This document shows positions 10,430 through 19,096 of a stretch of DNA of 64,000 nt, one piece after another. Numbering within the stretch: the stretch's first letter is position 1; every line of letters begins with the position of its first letter. Source of the stretch: Chromatiaceae bacterium. Lineage in GTDB: Bacteria > Pseudomonadota > Gammaproteobacteria > Chromatiales > Chromatiaceae. The notes under the pieces were generated by a model. The model was given only the letters and a program-made list of their open reading frames with translations. It was not told the origin of the DNA and ran no database searches. The position numbers were made by a program, and so were the translations under genes. The stretch is taken from the NCBI GenBank assembly GCA_019356535.1, contig CP037918.1, positions 2,202,315 to 2,266,314 on the forward strand, in the 5' to 3' direction.

Positions 10430-10891
10430 TCAATGCTGAAGCAGGCGACTCACGATCTTCTTGCGTATCTTGTCCATGCCCACGCCCCGACGATACTCCT
10501 CGAACACCTCCTGGCGGCTGCGCTCGGGGAGTTTGCGGTAGAAACCATAGGTACCGAAGTAATGCTTCTTCAACAAGGATTCGAAATTGGCCCTCTGCGA
10601 GGCCAGACCCTCTTTCTTTTGTGATTGCAATGCCTGCCCACCCTGCTCGGCAGATTGCGAGACTGTCCCCGGATTCGTCGCGCTGTCCGGTTCGTTCAAT
10701 TCGACATCGACCTTGCCAGCCTCCGCCTCCAGTGCGGAAAGATAGTCATCGGCGGACAAGGCGACCGCACTGTACCCCAGGATTCCAACGACCAGCAGAA
10801 AACCCAAGACCGACGAAAGAAACTGTCTATTCCATCTCCAACTATGGAGTGCCGCCCCCCCTTCCATGGCATTACAAGAAAGTAATCTCAA
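10430..10891 (-). CDS. Small membrane-anchored periplasmic protein, unknown function
   Basis: A 153-residue protein that I do not recognise. The TTG start at 10891 is preceded by a strong GGGAGG box with 6-nt spacing, which favours it over the ATG at 10867. A hydrophobic segment (FLSSVLGFLLVVGILGYSAVALSA) is either a signal peptide or an anchor. The rest is polar and Gln/Glu/Ser-rich, ending in a charged, helical, well-ordered tail (FESLLKKHYFGTYGFYRKLPERSRQEVFEEYRRG) that looks conserved in character. It lies 85 bp upstream of the rhodanese start in the same direction, so the two may be co-transcribed. Confidence 0.55.
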   Translation of the reverse strand: MRLLSCNAMEGGAALHSWRWNRQFLSSVLGFLLVVGILGYSAVALSADDYLSALEAEAGKVDVELNEPDSATNPGTVSQSAEQGGQALQSQKKEGLASQRANFESLLKKHYFGTYGFYRKLPERSRQEVFEEYRRGVGMDKIRKKIVSRLLQH

Positions 10892-11097
10892 TGGTGACCT
10901 CCCAAAGTGGTAACGCCTGACGTTGTCCCACGTCTTGCGCGCCTCTCCATGCCCTCGACATCGCGGAATTTGGCATCAAATTAGCAGCCAAAATCCTGAG
11001 TCGCAAGATGGGAGTCATTCCCACGGCGACCAGTTGCCATAAACAGGCAAAACCTGCCACCCATTTACCAGAAAACCGTCATCCGATACGCATTGCC

Positions 11098-11125
11098 TTG
11101 CAAACCGCTGTCGGCCCGGTATCTT
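11098..11125 (+). promoter_or_regulatory. Possible sigma70 promoter for gshB
   Basis: TTGCAA (11098-11103) and TATCTT (11120-11125) are spaced 16 bp apart and lie 40 bp upstream of the gshB ATG. Both hexamers are imperfect. It is the best candidate in the 274-bp divergent gap that separates gshB from the minus-strand genes. Confidence 0.35.
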
Positions 11126-11165
11126 GTCCCAGTCAATCGTTCGCCTGACCAAGGGAATTCGCAAC

Positions 11166-12116
11166 ATGACACCGGCACTGCTGGTCATCATGGACCCCAT
11201 CGCCCAGATCAAGGTCCACAAGGACAGCACCTTCGCCATGCTGCTCGAGGCACAGGCGCGCGGCTGGACGCTGCATTACGCCGAGCAGCACGAACTGTCG
11301 CAACGGGATGGCCGCACCCAGGTGTGTTCCAGACCGTTACAGGTGAAGGACGATACCTCCAGCTGGTTCGAGCTCGGCACCCCCGAAGAGGGACCTGTCG
11401 ATCGCTTTCCCGTGGTGCTGATGCGCAAGGACCCGCCCTTCGACCTGGACTATATCACCGCCACCTGGCTGCTCGACCAGCCTGCAGAAGCCGGCACCTT
11501 GGTGGTCAACCACCCGGCGGCCCTGCGTAATCACAACGAAAAGCTGGCAGCCACCCGCTTTCCGCAACTCTGCCCTCCGGTACAGGTGGCCAGCGACATG
11601 GCCACGCTCGAACGCTTCGTGGACGAACAGGGCGACGTGATCCTCAAGCCGCTTGACAGCATGGGCGGGGCCTCGATCTTCCGCGTGCGCCCCGGTGACC
11701 CCAACCGCCGGGTGATCCTCGAGACACTGACCCGCCACGGCCACCGCCAGGTCATGGCGCAACGCTTCATTCCCGAGATCCGCGACGGCGACAAACGCAT
11801 CCTGGTGATCGACGGCGAACCCGTCCCTTGGGCGCTTGCACGCATCCCAGCCGAGGGCGAAACCCGCGGCAACCTGGCCGCCGGCGGCCAGGGCGTCGGC
11901 GTGGCACTGAGCGCGCGCGACCGTGAAATCGTCGCCACCGTCGCTCCCTTTCTGCGCGAAGCGGGTATCCTGTTCGCCGGGCTGGACGTGATCGGCGACT
12001 ACCTCACCGAGATCAACATCACCAGCCCCACCTGCATCCGCGAATTGGATGCCCTCTATTCACTCAATATCGCCGGCACCCTGATGGACCGCATCGAGCA
12101 AACGATCGCCATATGA
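11166..12116 (+). CDS. gshB: Glutathione synthetase
   Basis: ATP-grasp enzyme that joins gamma-glutamylcysteine and glycine to make glutathione. From the ATG at 11166 (MTPALLVIMDPIAQIKVHKDSTFAM, the family's standard N-terminus) it is 316 residues, the usual length; a further 14 codons upstream are open but not family-like. The ATP-grasp features DVILKPLDSMGGASIF and the glycine-rich loop GNLAAGGQGVG are intact, as is the metal-binding end NITSPTC. It is the first gene of a long plus-strand operon and overlaps apbE by 4 bp. The gshB-tonB-yqgE-ruvX-pyrRBC order is well known from pseudomonads. Confidence 0.95.
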   Translation: MTPALLVIMDPIAQIKVHKDSTFAMLLEAQARGWTLHYAEQHELSQRDGRTQVCSRPLQVKDDTSSWFELGTPEEGPVDRFPVVLMRKDPPFDLDYITATWLLDQPAEAGTLVVNHPAALRNHNEKLAATRFPQLCPPVQVASDMATLERFVDEQGDVILKPLDSMGGASIFRVRPGDPNRRVILETLTRHGHRQVMAQRFIPEIRDGDKRILVIDGEPVPWALARIPAEGETRGNLAAGGQGVGVALSARDREIVATVAPFLREAGILFAGLDVIGDYLTEINITSPTCIRELDALYSLNIAGTLMDRIEQTIAI

Positions 12117-13174
12117 GCCAGCCGAAACCTTCCCGCTTCCGCCTCGCCCTGCTCCTGGGCGTGCTGTCGGCGATCCTGCTGGCCGGCGGCTGTTCACGGC
12201 AACTGCCATCCCAGTATTTCCGCATGCTTGCCTTCGGCACCCTCATGGAGCTGGAGGTGATCGGCGTCGATCGGCAAAAGGCGCAAGCCGCCCACCAGGC
12301 CCTGCAACAGGACTTCGAGTTCATGCACAAGGCCTGGCATGCCTGGGACCCGGGCCCGCTCGGCCGAATCAACCAGGCGATTGCAGACGGCCGCACCATC
12401 GCCGCCCCCCCATCCGTACTGCCGTTGCTGCGCATCTCACAGGAACTGGCACGCAAGAGCGACTACCTGTTTGATCCCGGCATCGGCCGCCTGATCGCGC
12501 TCTGGGGCTTCCACAACAGCGATCTCGAGCCACATGCCCCACCCAGCGACGAAGAGATCGAGGCACTGGTCGCGCAGCATCCCAGCATCCGCGACGTGAA
12601 GCTCGAGGGCTTCCACCTCTCCTGCGACAATCCGGCCGTGAAAATCGACTTCGGCGCCATTGGCAAGGGCTACGGCATCGACCGAGCCATCGAGCGCCTG
12701 CGCGAGATGGGCATCACCGACGCCATCGTCAACGCTGGTGGAGACCTGCGCGCCATCGGTTCGCGCGCAGGCAACCGCTGGCGCATTGCCATCCGTGATC
12801 CCGACGGCGGCGGCATCTTCGCCCTGCTCTCGGTCACCGGGGACGAGGCGGTCTTCACCTCCGGCAACTACGAGCGGAACTTCACCTGGAAGGGAAAGTT
12901 CTATCATCACATCATCGACCCGCGCAGCGGACACCCGGCGACCGGGACCGCCTCGGTCACGGTGCTGCACCCCGACGCCACCACCGCCGATGCCGCAGCC
13001 ACCGCACTGTTCATCGCCGGCCCCGACGACTGGTACCGGGTAGCGCGGCAGATGGGTATCAAATACGTGTTGCTGATCGACACCGAGGGAGGGGTCTACA
13101 TGAACCCGGCAATGCAGAAACGGATCGAGTTGCAAAAGCCCGTGCAACACATCCATGTCAGCGAGCCGCTCTGA
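12113..13174 (+). CDS. apbE: FAD:protein FMN transferase (ApbE)
   Basis: A 353-residue lipoprotein; the N-terminus carries a hydrophobic signal with a lipobox ending at Cys27 (ILLAGGC). The ApbE core is clear: DFGAIGKGYGIDRAI, NAGGDLRAIG, TSGNYERNF and HHIIDPRSGHPA. Members attach FMN through a phosphoester to Thr/Ser in NqrB/NqrC/RnfG-type periplasmic proteins, using FAD. It overlaps gshB by 4 bp. ApbE is not part of the usual gshB-tonB-yqgE order, so it is an insertion into that operon; no Nqr or Rnf genes are in the window. Confidence 0.93.
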   Translation: MSQPKPSRFRLALLLGVLSAILLAGGCSRQLPSQYFRMLAFGTLMELEVIGVDRQKAQAAHQALQQDFEFMHKAWHAWDPGPLGRINQAIADGRTIAAPPSVLPLLRISQELARKSDYLFDPGIGRLIALWGFHNSDLEPHAPPSDEEIEALVAQHPSIRDVKLEGFHLSCDNPAVKIDFGAIGKGYGIDRAIERLREMGITDAIVNAGGDLRAIGSRAGNRWRIAIRDPDGGGIFALLSVTGDEAVFTSGNYERNFTWKGKFYHHIIDPRSGHPATGTASVTVLHPDATTADAAATALFIAGPDDWYRVARQMGIKYVLLIDTEGGVYMNPAMQKRIELQKPVQHIHVSEPL

Positions 13175-14078
13175 ATCCCGAGCAATGAGGGAACGAACGA
13201 CCGGACAGATCACCCGCGAACCCCTGGGGCTGGCCCTGCTGGGAGCCACTGTAGTACATGCCTTCGTGATTCTCGCCATCGGCTTCGACGTCCACCGCAA
13301 CAACCCGCCAGCGCCGGAACGCACGCTGGACATCACCCTGGTGGTCCCCGAGAAGAAACCCGAGAAGATCGAGAAGCCGGATTTCCTGGCCCAGGCCTCG
13401 CAACTCGGCGGTGGCGACAAGGTGCAGAAAAACCGTCCGAGCAACCCGCTTGGCAACCCCCAGGTGATCCGCAAGCAGGAAAAACCCGCGCCCGAGCTGA
13501 TCCGTTCCGGCGCCACGCGTCCGGAACCCCGTCGGCAGAAGCAGGTGATCACCACTCGCCACGCCGAACGCCATGAGACGGTACGCAAGCCCAGGCCCAC
13601 CGTCCGTGCCACGCTACAACCCCGCATCGCCCAGTTGCTGGCCAGTACCCAGAAGGAAATCGACCGCCTGACTGCGGAACTCGACCGTCACGCCCAGGCC
13701 GCTTCCAAACACAAGCGCCGCAAGGTGCTCAACGCCAGCACCCAGGAATACAAGTACGCCAGCTATCTCGAGGCCTGGCGTCGCAAGGTCGAGCGCATCG
13801 GCAACCTCAACTACCCCGACGAGGCCCGGCGCAAGGGAATCTACGGCTCGCTGATCCTGCACGTGGCAGTGCGTGCCGACGGCAGCATCGAACAGATCCG
13901 CCTGTTGCGCTCCTCCGGACACAAGATCCTCGACGACGCGGCCATCCGCATCGTCCGCCTCGCAGGCAAGGACGGCTTCGCACCCTTCCCTCCCGAAATC
14001 CGCAAGGAGGTGGACGTGCTCGACATCACCCGCACCTGGCAATTCCGCAAGGGCAACCGCTTGTTTTCCGAGCCCTGA
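13155..14078 (+). CDS. tonB: TonB family energy transducer
   Basis: A 307-residue TonB-type protein: N-terminal cytoplasmic tail, one membrane segment (LALLGATVVHAFVILAIGF), a long Pro/Lys/Glu-rich periplasmic linker, and a C-terminal TonB box domain (YPDEARRKGIYGSLILHVAVRADGSIEQIRLLRSSGHKILDDAAIRIVRLA). The start at 13155 overlaps apbE by 20 bp; the ATG at 13185 is an equally possible start. In Pseudomonas the tonB gene in this position (tonB3) is needed for twitching motility, which would fit with the Pil-Chp cluster next door; that link is inference. No exbB or exbD is present. Confidence 0.87.
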   Translation: MSASRSESRAMRERTTGQITREPLGLALLGATVVHAFVILAIGFDVHRNNPPAPERTLDITLVVPEKKPEKIEKPDFLAQASQLGGGDKVQKNRPSNPLGNPQVIRKQEKPAPELIRSGATRPEPRRQKQVITTRHAERHETVRKPRPTVRATLQPRIAQLLASTQKEIDRLTAELDRHAQAASKHKRRKVLNASTQEYKYASYLEAWRRKVERIGNLNYPDEARRKGIYGSLILHVAVRADGSIEQIRLLRSSGHKILDDAAIRIVRLAGKDGFAPFPPEIRKEVDVLDITRTWQFRKGNRLFSEP

Positions 14079-14126
14079 GCCCGCATTTGTGTTGCGGGAA
14101 GCAGACAACCTCCGGATACTCGAGCC

Positions 14127-14687
14127 ATGCAAAGCAGCAACCTGACCAACCATCTGCTGATCGCCATGCCCAACCTGCGGGACCCCAACTTCTCGCACAC
14201 GGTGACCTACATCTGCGAGCACGGGCCCAACGGTGCGATGGGCATCGTCATCAACCGCCCGATCGACGTCCGCGTCAGCGAGGTGCTCGAGCAAATGGAG
14301 ATCCCGAGCGACGACCCGGGCGTGAAGGAGGCACCGGTCTATCTGGGCGGACCGGTGGAGGAGCAGCGCGGTTTCGTGCTGCACGATTCGGGACAGCAAT
14401 GGGAGTCCACCCTGCGCATCAACGACCAGATCAGCGTCACCACCTCGCGCGACATCCTCGAGGCCATGGCCCGCGGCGAAGGGCCCGAGCATGCCCTGGT
14501 GGCTCTGGGCTATGCCGGCTGGGCACCGGGGCAACTGGAACAGGAGATCCTCGACAACAGCTGGTTGAGCGCCCCGGCCGATCGCGCCATCCTCTTCGAA
14601 CTGCCGCCGCCGCACCGCTGGGAGGCTGCCGCACGCCTGATCGGGGTGGACCTCAACCGCCTGAGCACCGACAGCGGCCACGCCTGA
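14127..14687 (+). CDS. yqgE: YqgE/AlgH family protein (DUF179)
   Basis: A 186-residue protein with the typical YqgE start (SNLTNHLLIAMPNLRDPNFSHTVTYICEHGPNGAMGIVINRP) and the later YLGGPVEEQRGFVLH and GYAGWAPGQLEQEI segments. The family is conserved in proteobacteria next to ruvX; its exact role is not settled (in Pseudomonas, AlgH has been tied to alginate regulation). Its TGA overlaps the ruvX ATG by one base. Confidence 0.93.
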   Translation: MQSSNLTNHLLIAMPNLRDPNFSHTVTYICEHGPNGAMGIVINRPIDVRVSEVLEQMEIPSDDPGVKEAPVYLGGPVEEQRGFVLHDSGQQWESTLRINDQISVTTSRDILEAMARGEGPEHALVALGYAGWAPGQLEQEILDNSWLSAPADRAILFELPPPHRWEAAARLIGVDLNRLSTDSGHA

Positions 14688-15085
14688 TGGCCACCCTGCT
14701 CGGCTTCGACTACGGGAGCCACAAGATCGGTGTGGCCGTCGGCCAGACGCTGACGCAGAGCGCCAATCCCCTCACCACCCTGGGCAACCGGCGGGGCAAG
14801 CCCGACTGGGAGCGCATCGGCGCCCTGATCAAGGAATGGCAACCCGATGCCCTGGTGGTGGGACACCCCTTCGAGATGACCGATCGCGAAGCGAACAACG
14901 CCGAACCCGCCAAGCGATTCGCACGCCAGCTCCACGGACGCTACCATTTGCCCGTGCACCTGATCGACGAGCGCCTGACCACGCGTGCGGCCTGGCTCGA
15001 CCTGGGTGCAGAAGCGGCCCGCGACCCTACCCAGATCGATGCCTGGGCCGCCAAACTGATACTCGAGACCTGGCTGAGACAATGA
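14687..15085 (+). CDS. ruvX: Putative pre-16S rRNA nuclease RuvX (YqgF)
   Basis: A 132-residue RNase H-fold protein. The first acidic motif [14 protein letters not shown] is intact, as are [22 protein letters not shown] and the late Asp in [12 protein letters not shown]. YqgF proteins process the 5' end of 16S rRNA or act on nucleic-acid junctions. The ATG at 14687 shares its A with the yqgE stop, and its stop overlaps the pyrR ATG by 4 bp. The frame is open further upstream, but that part is out of frame with yqgE homology and is not coding. Confidence 0.92.
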   Translation: MATLLGFDYGSHKIGVAVGQTLTQSANPLTTLGNRRGKPDWERIGALIKEWQPDALVVGHPFEMTDREANNAEPAKRFARQLHGRYHLPVHLIDERLTTRAAWLDLGAEAARDPTQIDAWAAKLILETWLRQ

Positions 15086-15630
15086 CCGAAGCACCGCAAC
15101 ACATCTTCATGCAGCACGACGGCATCATCGACCTGATCGATGGCATGACCGGCATCCTGCGCCACTACCTGCACGACCGCGAAATCGACAATCCCGCGAT
15201 CATCGGCATCCACACCGGCGGGGCCTGGATCGCCCGCGAGTTGCACCAGCGGCTGGAGTGCGCCGACCCGCTCGGTCTGCTCGACATCAGCTTCTACCGC
15301 GACGACTTCACGCGCATCGGCGTCAACCCGCAGGTCCGCCCCTCGCGTATCGAGTTCGACGTGGACGAGCGCAACATCGTGCTGGTGGACGATGTGATCC
15401 AGAGCGGGCGCACCATCCGTGCGGCCATGAACGAGATCTTCGACTTCGGCCGACCGGCCAGCATCACCCTGGTCACCCTGATCGAGCGCAACGGTCGCCA
15501 GCTGCCCATCCAGCCCGATGTGGTCGGCCTGCGCCTGCCGTTGCCAACGCACGAGCACATCCGCCTCACCGGCCCCGATACCTTCACCCTGGAGATCACC
15601 CGCCGCACCGACCTCAGCCCCTCATCCTGA
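15082..15630 (+). CDS. pyrR: PyrR bifunctional regulator / uracil phosphoribosyltransferase
   Basis: A 182-residue type I phosphoribosyltransferase with the PRPP loop [19 protein letters not shown] and the PyrR-type [16 protein letters not shown] region. In Bacillus PyrR binds pyr mRNA to cause attenuation; in pseudomonads it regulates pyrB. Here it lies between ruvX (ATGA overlap) and pyrB, with a 110-bp gap that has alternative hairpins (see separate entry). A second in-frame ATG at 15109 is possible but the first is coupled to ruvX. Confidence 0.88.
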   Translation: MTEAPQHIFMQHDGIIDLIDGMTGILRHYLHDREIDNPAIIGIHTGGAWIARELHQRLECADPLGLLDISFYRDDFTRIGVNPQVRPSRIEFDVDERNIVLVDDVIQSGRTIRAAMNEIFDFGRPASITLVTLIERNGRQLPIQPDVVGLRLPLPTHEHIRLTGPDTFTLEITRRTDLSPSS

Positions 15631-15723
15631 CAAGGTCGCCGATCCTGTCAGGGTATGTCGTCGATCAGGATCAGCCTTCTCGCTGCGAACGATCTCCGCA
15701 GGGCATGCGACCTGCCCCGCAGG
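15626..15723 (+). promoter_or_regulatory. Mutually exclusive hairpins between pyrR and pyrB
   Basis: Seen directly: CCTGACA (15626-15632) can pair with TGTCAGG (15646-15652), while GATCCTG (15641-15647), which overlaps that second arm, can pair with CAGGATC (15666-15672). Further on, CCTGC (15711-15715) can pair either with GCAGG upstream (15698-15702) or with GCAGG downstream (15719-15723). None is followed by a T run, so this is not a plain intrinsic terminator. Competing stems next to a pyrR gene suggest an attenuation-type or translational switch for pyrBC'; that is inference. Confidence 0.4.
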
Positions 15724-15724
15724 C

Positions 15725-15740
15725 TGCTACAATACGCGGG
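15725..15740 (+). promoter_or_regulatory. Extended -10 promoter abutting the pyrB ATG
   Basis: TGC followed by TACAAT (15728-15733) makes an extended -10 element, and only 7 nt separate it from the pyrB ATG at 15741. Transcription from it would begin at or next to the A of the ATG, giving a leaderless mRNA. No good -35 box is visible, as expected for an extended -10 promoter. No Shine-Dalgarno box precedes pyrB. Confidence 0.5.
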
Positions 15741-16727
15741 ATGGCGACTGACAGACGACAGAACATCCAACTGACGCCGGATGGCCGCCTTCGCCATTTC
15801 CTGACCATCGAGGGGCTAAGTCGCGAGCTGCTCACCCACATCCTCGATATCGCCGAATCCTTCGCCGCCCTGCCAGGCCGGCCGGTCAAGAAGGTTCCTG
15901 CGCTGCGCGGGCGCATCATCACCAACCTGTTCTTCGAGAACAGCACCCGCACCCGCACCACCTTCGAACTGGCCGCCAAGCGGCTGTCTGCCGACGTGCT
16001 CAACTTCAACGTCAGCACCTCGGCCACCGCCAAGGGCGAGACCCTGCTGGACACCCTGCGCAACATCGAAGCGATGCACAGCGAGATGTTCGTGGTACGT
16101 CACAGCCAGTCGGGCGCGGCGCATTTCATTGCGCGCCATGCCGCCCCCGGGGTGAGCGTGATCAACGCCGGCGACGGCCGCCACGCCCACCCGACTCAAG
16201 CCATGCTGGACATGTTCACCATCCGACGCCACAAGGGCGACTTCACCCCGCTGCGGGTGGCCATCGTCGGCGACATCCTGCACTCGCGGGTGGCGCGCTC
16301 GCAGATTCTCGCCCTCAACACCCTGGGCGTGACCGAGGTGCGCGTGGTCGGCCCACGCACCCTGATCCCCACCGAGGCGCGGGCGCTGGGCGTGCACGTC
16401 TATCACGACCTCGACGAGGGCCTGCGTGACGTGGACGTAGTCATCATGCTGCGCCTGCAGAAGGAACGCATGGATGGCGCCCTGCTGCCCAGCGAATCTG
16501 AATACTTCCGCCTCTACGGCCTGACCAACAAGCGCCTGGAGGCCGCCAAGCCCGATGCCATCGTGATGCACCCCGGCCCCATGAACCGCGGCGTCGAGAT
16601 GGACTCCGAGGTGGCCGACGGACCGCGCTCGGTAATCCTGCAACAGGTCAGCTACGGTATTGCGGTACGCATGGCGGTCATGAGCCTGTGCATGCAGACC
16701 CATGCCGAGGAACGGGAAGAGGCATGA
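15741..16727 (+). CDS. pyrB: Aspartate carbamoyltransferase catalytic subunit
   Basis: A 328-residue ATCase, catalysing carbamoyl phosphate plus aspartate to carbamoyl aspartate in pyrimidine synthesis. The carbamoyl-phosphate loop [19 protein letters not shown] is intact, with [17 protein letters not shown], the LHSRVARS segment and [11 protein letters not shown]. The N-terminus is somewhat longer than in E. coli PyrB, as in the pseudomonad type that works as a dodecamer with PyrC'. Its stop overlaps the pyrC' ATG by 4 bp, typical of that paired complex. Confidence 0.96.
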   Translation: MATDRRQNIQLTPDGRLRHFLTIEGLSRELLTHILDIAESFAALPGRPVKKVPALRGRIITNLFFENSTRTRTTFELAAKRLSADVLNFNVSTSATAKGETLLDTLRNIEAMHSEMFVVRHSQSGAAHFIARHAAPGVSVINAGDGRHAHPTQAMLDMFTIRRHKGDFTPLRVAIVGDILHSRVARSQILALNTLGVTEVRVVGPRTLIPTEARALGVHVYHDLDEGLRDVDVVIMLRLQKERMDGALLPSESEYFRLYGLTNKRLEAAKPDAIVMHPGPMNRGVEMDSEVADGPRSVILQQVSYGIAVRMAVMSLCMQTHAEEREEA

Positions 16728-18013
16728 ACATCAGCATCCTCAACGGCCGCCTGATCGACCCGGCCAACGGCATCGATGACTTCCTGGACCTGCACATCCA
16801 GGGCCAGCAGGTCCTCGCCGTCGGCACGGCGCCCGAAGGCTTCGAGGCGCAGGAGACCATCGATGCCAGCGGCTGCATCGTCTGCCCGGGACTGGTGGAC
16901 ATCGCCGCCTCGCTGCGCGACCCCGGCCCCGGCCGCATCGACCTGGCCAGCGAGACCGCTGCGGCCGCACGTGGCGGCATCACCACCCTGGTGTGCACCC
17001 CGGACACCCAACCGGTGATCGACACCCCTGCGGTGATCGAGCTGATCCACCGTACCGCGCGCAAGTTGCGGCGCACCCGGGTGCTAGTCGCCGCCGCCCT
17101 CACCCAGGAACTGGACGGCCAACAACTGGCCAACATGGCCGCACTCGCCCGTGCCGGCGCGGTCGCCCTGAGCAATGCGCGACGCCCGCTGGCCAACACA
17201 CTGGTCGAGCGCCGCGCCCTGGAGTATGCCGCCACCTTCGGCTTGACCGTGATGCTGCGTCCCGAGGACCCGCACCTGCGTGCCGGCGGCTGCGCCCACG
17301 AGGGCGCAGTAGCCACCCGTCTGGGTCTGCCCGGCATCCCCAGTTGCGCCGAGACAGTGGCCGTGGCACGCGATCTGGCGCTGGCCGAACACACTGGGGC
17401 AAGAGTGCATTTCCACGCCCTGTCCACGGCAGGCGCGGCCGGCCAGCTGCGCGAGGCCCAGGCCGCCAAGCTGGCGGTCAGCGCCGATGTCGCCGCTCAC
17501 CAGCTGCACCTGACCGAGATGGACATCGAGGGCTTCGATGCCAACTGTCACGTCTCACCACCGCTGCGCACCCTGGCCGACCGTGAGGCCCTGCGCCAGG
17601 CGGTGGCCGACGGCACCATCGCGGCCATCTGCTCCGATCACCAGCCCCATGAACTGGACGCCAAGGAAGCCCCCTTCCCCGAGACCGCTCCCGGCATCTC
17701 GGGCCTCGAGACCCTGCTGGCGCTGACCCTGCGCCTGGTAGACGAAGGTGTGCTGTCACTCACCGAGGCCATCGCCCGGGTCACCTGCGGCCCAGCCGAC
17801 CTGCTCGGCCTGCCCTATGGGCGGCTCGGCGCGGGCAGCCCAGCGGACGTCTGCATCTTCGAGCCCGACACCCCCTGGACACTGCGCCGCTCGGCGCTGT
17901 ACAGCGAGGGCCGCAACACCCCCTTCGAGGGCTGGGAATTCGAAGACCAGGTCACCCATACCCTGTTCAACGGGCGCGTGGTCTACCGGCGCGACGCGCG
18001 AAACCCTGCCTAA
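16724..18013 (+). CDS. pyrC': Inactive dihydroorotase-like subunit PyrC'
   Basis: A 429-residue protein of the dihydroorotase family that assembles with PyrB. The metal-binding HxH that follows the PGLxD strand in active enzymes is missing: the segment reads [14 protein letters not shown]. The later [33 protein letters not shown] block, the substrate-loop region, is present. In Pseudomonas a non-catalytic PyrC' of this kind is needed for ATCase assembly, and a separate active pyrC lies elsewhere; that is the expected arrangement here. The start at 16724 is coupled to pyrB (ATGA); 12 codons upstream are open but inside pyrB. Confidence 0.9.
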   Translation: MNISILNGRLIDPANGIDDFLDLHIQGQQVLAVGTAPEGFEAQETIDASGCIVCPGLVDIAASLRDPGPGRIDLASETAAAARGGITTLVCTPDTQPVIDTPAVIELIHRTARKLRRTRVLVAAALTQELDGQQLANMAALARAGAVALSNARRPLANTLVERRALEYAATFGLTVMLRPEDPHLRAGGCAHEGAVATRLGLPGIPSCAETVAVARDLALAEHTGARVHFHALSTAGAAGQLREAQAAKLAVSADVAAHQLHLTEMDIEGFDANCHVSPPLRTLADREALRQAVADGTIAAICSDHQPHELDAKEAPFPETAPGISGLETLLALTLRLVDEGVLSLTEAIARVTCGPADLLGLPYGRLGAGSPADVCIFEPDTPWTLRRSALYSEGRNTPFEGWEFEDQVTHTLFNGRVVYRRDARNPA

Positions 18014-18142
18014 GTGATCTCCAATTGACCTGGCGCAAAGACGTCAGCGCGCAAGCTGCGCACACTAAAGACTCGAAGTCGAACCCGGCATATCTCTCTC
18101 CGCCGAAACTTCGATGCTTATCTCACTCTTATGACTGACCTT

Positions 18143-18172
18143 GCCCGCCTCGATAGAGGCGGGCGTTTTTTT
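18143..18172 (+). terminator. Rho-independent terminator after pyrC'
   Basis: A 9-bp perfect stem GCCCGCCTC / GAGGCGGGC with a GATA loop, followed by G and seven T residues. It ends the gshB-to-pyrC' transcription unit. Its last bases run into the stop codon of the convergent CopD-like gene. The 18014-18142 stretch before it holds nothing else that I recognise. Confidence 0.9.
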
Positions 18173-18629
18173 ACGCGAGGTACCGCCCAGCCGCCGCAAT
18201 GGCGATATTGCACAGGCCAATCAGGGTGTTGATACCCACCAGTACGCGGATCTGCGCCAGCGCCTGCCCGCCCGCCGGCCAGTCCTGCGCGGCCACCGCT
18301 CGCTTCAGACGCCCGTAGGGTGCGAAGAAGACGTGCATGAAGATCAGCATCATGACGATGCCGATGCCGAACATGGCATGGATGTAGAGCGGGCTACCGG
18401 CAAAGCCCCCGAATACCCCGAACATCATCCACAGACCCGTGCCGAGGATGGTCAGCACGCTCAACCACACCCAGGGGAAGAAACGCCCGAACACCCCGAC
18501 CCACAGGGTCAGACGCGCCGGCGGCTCGAGCTGCGAAGCGGCGACCGGCCGCAGCACCATGTAGGCGAAGAACATGCCGCCCACCCAGATGACGACAGAC
18601 AAGACATGCAACGTGACCATTGCGCTCAT
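18171..18629 (-). CDS. CopD-like integral membrane protein
   Basis: A 152-residue protein with four predicted membrane helices (TLHVLSVVIWVGGMFFAYMVL, FPWVWLSVLTILGTGLWMMFG, YIHAMFGIGIVMMLIFMHVFF and LVGINTLIGLCNIAIAAAG). The HVLSVVIWVGGMFF start and HAMFGIGIVM helix, with membrane His residues, are those of the CopD / DUF2269-like family, often linked to copper or haem handling. It is monocistronic and ends against the pyrC' terminator. Substrate unknown. Confidence 0.7.
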   Translation of the reverse strand: MSAMVTLHVLSVVIWVGGMFFAYMVLRPVAASQLEPPARLTLWVGVFGRFFPWVWLSVLTILGTGLWMMFGVFGGFAGSPLYIHAMFGIGIVMMLIFMHVFFAPYGRLKRAVAAQDWPAGGQALAQIRVLVGINTLIGLCNIAIAAAGRYLA

Positions 18630-18708
18630 GGCACCCCCCGAGACAAAACGGTTAAAATCTTCGGCATTCTACACCGCGCACCACGCTACCCAAGCAATAC
18701 CCGCCACC

Positions 18709-19083
18709 ATGCAGGCCTCCGATCATCACGTCGCCGTACTCGGCGCCACCCCCAAGCCAGCACGCTATGCCAACCAGGCTATCCGCCTGCTGCTCGAGCA
18801 CGGCTACCGGGTGACACCCATCCACCCGCGCTTTCGCGAGATCGAAGGGCTGACCGTCGCCAACACGCTGGACCAGGTGCCGTGCCCAGTGGATACTCTC
18901 ACCCTCTACGTCGGCCCCGAACGCCTGGAACCGCAGATCCCGGCGCTGGTCGCGCTCGCGCCCGGCCGGGTGATCTTCAACCCCGGCACCGAGTCGCGCA
19001 CCCTCCAGCAGGCCCTAGATGCCGTCGGCATTCCCTGGTTCGAGGCCTGCACCCTGGTACTGCTCAAAACCAGGCAATTCTGA
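18709..19083 (+). CDS. CoA-binding domain protein (YccU-like)
   Basis: A 124-residue Rossmann-type protein (HHVAVLGATPKPARYANQAIRLLLEHGYRVTPIHPRFREIEG, then RVIFNPGTE and FEACTLVLLKT). This is the small CoA_binding_2 / YccU family; a cofactor-binding role is known by homology only. The ATG at 18709 is chosen because the family begins just before the HHVAVLGA strand; the frame is open upstream. It is followed 13 bp later by greB. Confidence 0.8.
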   Translation: MQASDHHVAVLGATPKPARYANQAIRLLLEHGYRVTPIHPRFREIEGLTVANTLDQVPCPVDTLTLYVGPERLEPQIPALVALAPGRVIFNPGTESRTLQQALDAVGIPWFEACTLVLLKTRQF

Positions 19084-19096
19084 GTCCTCCAGACCC

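Noticed and set aside
12437..13627. 396-codon open frame opposite apbE and tonB
   Set aside because: Antisense to two well-supported genes.
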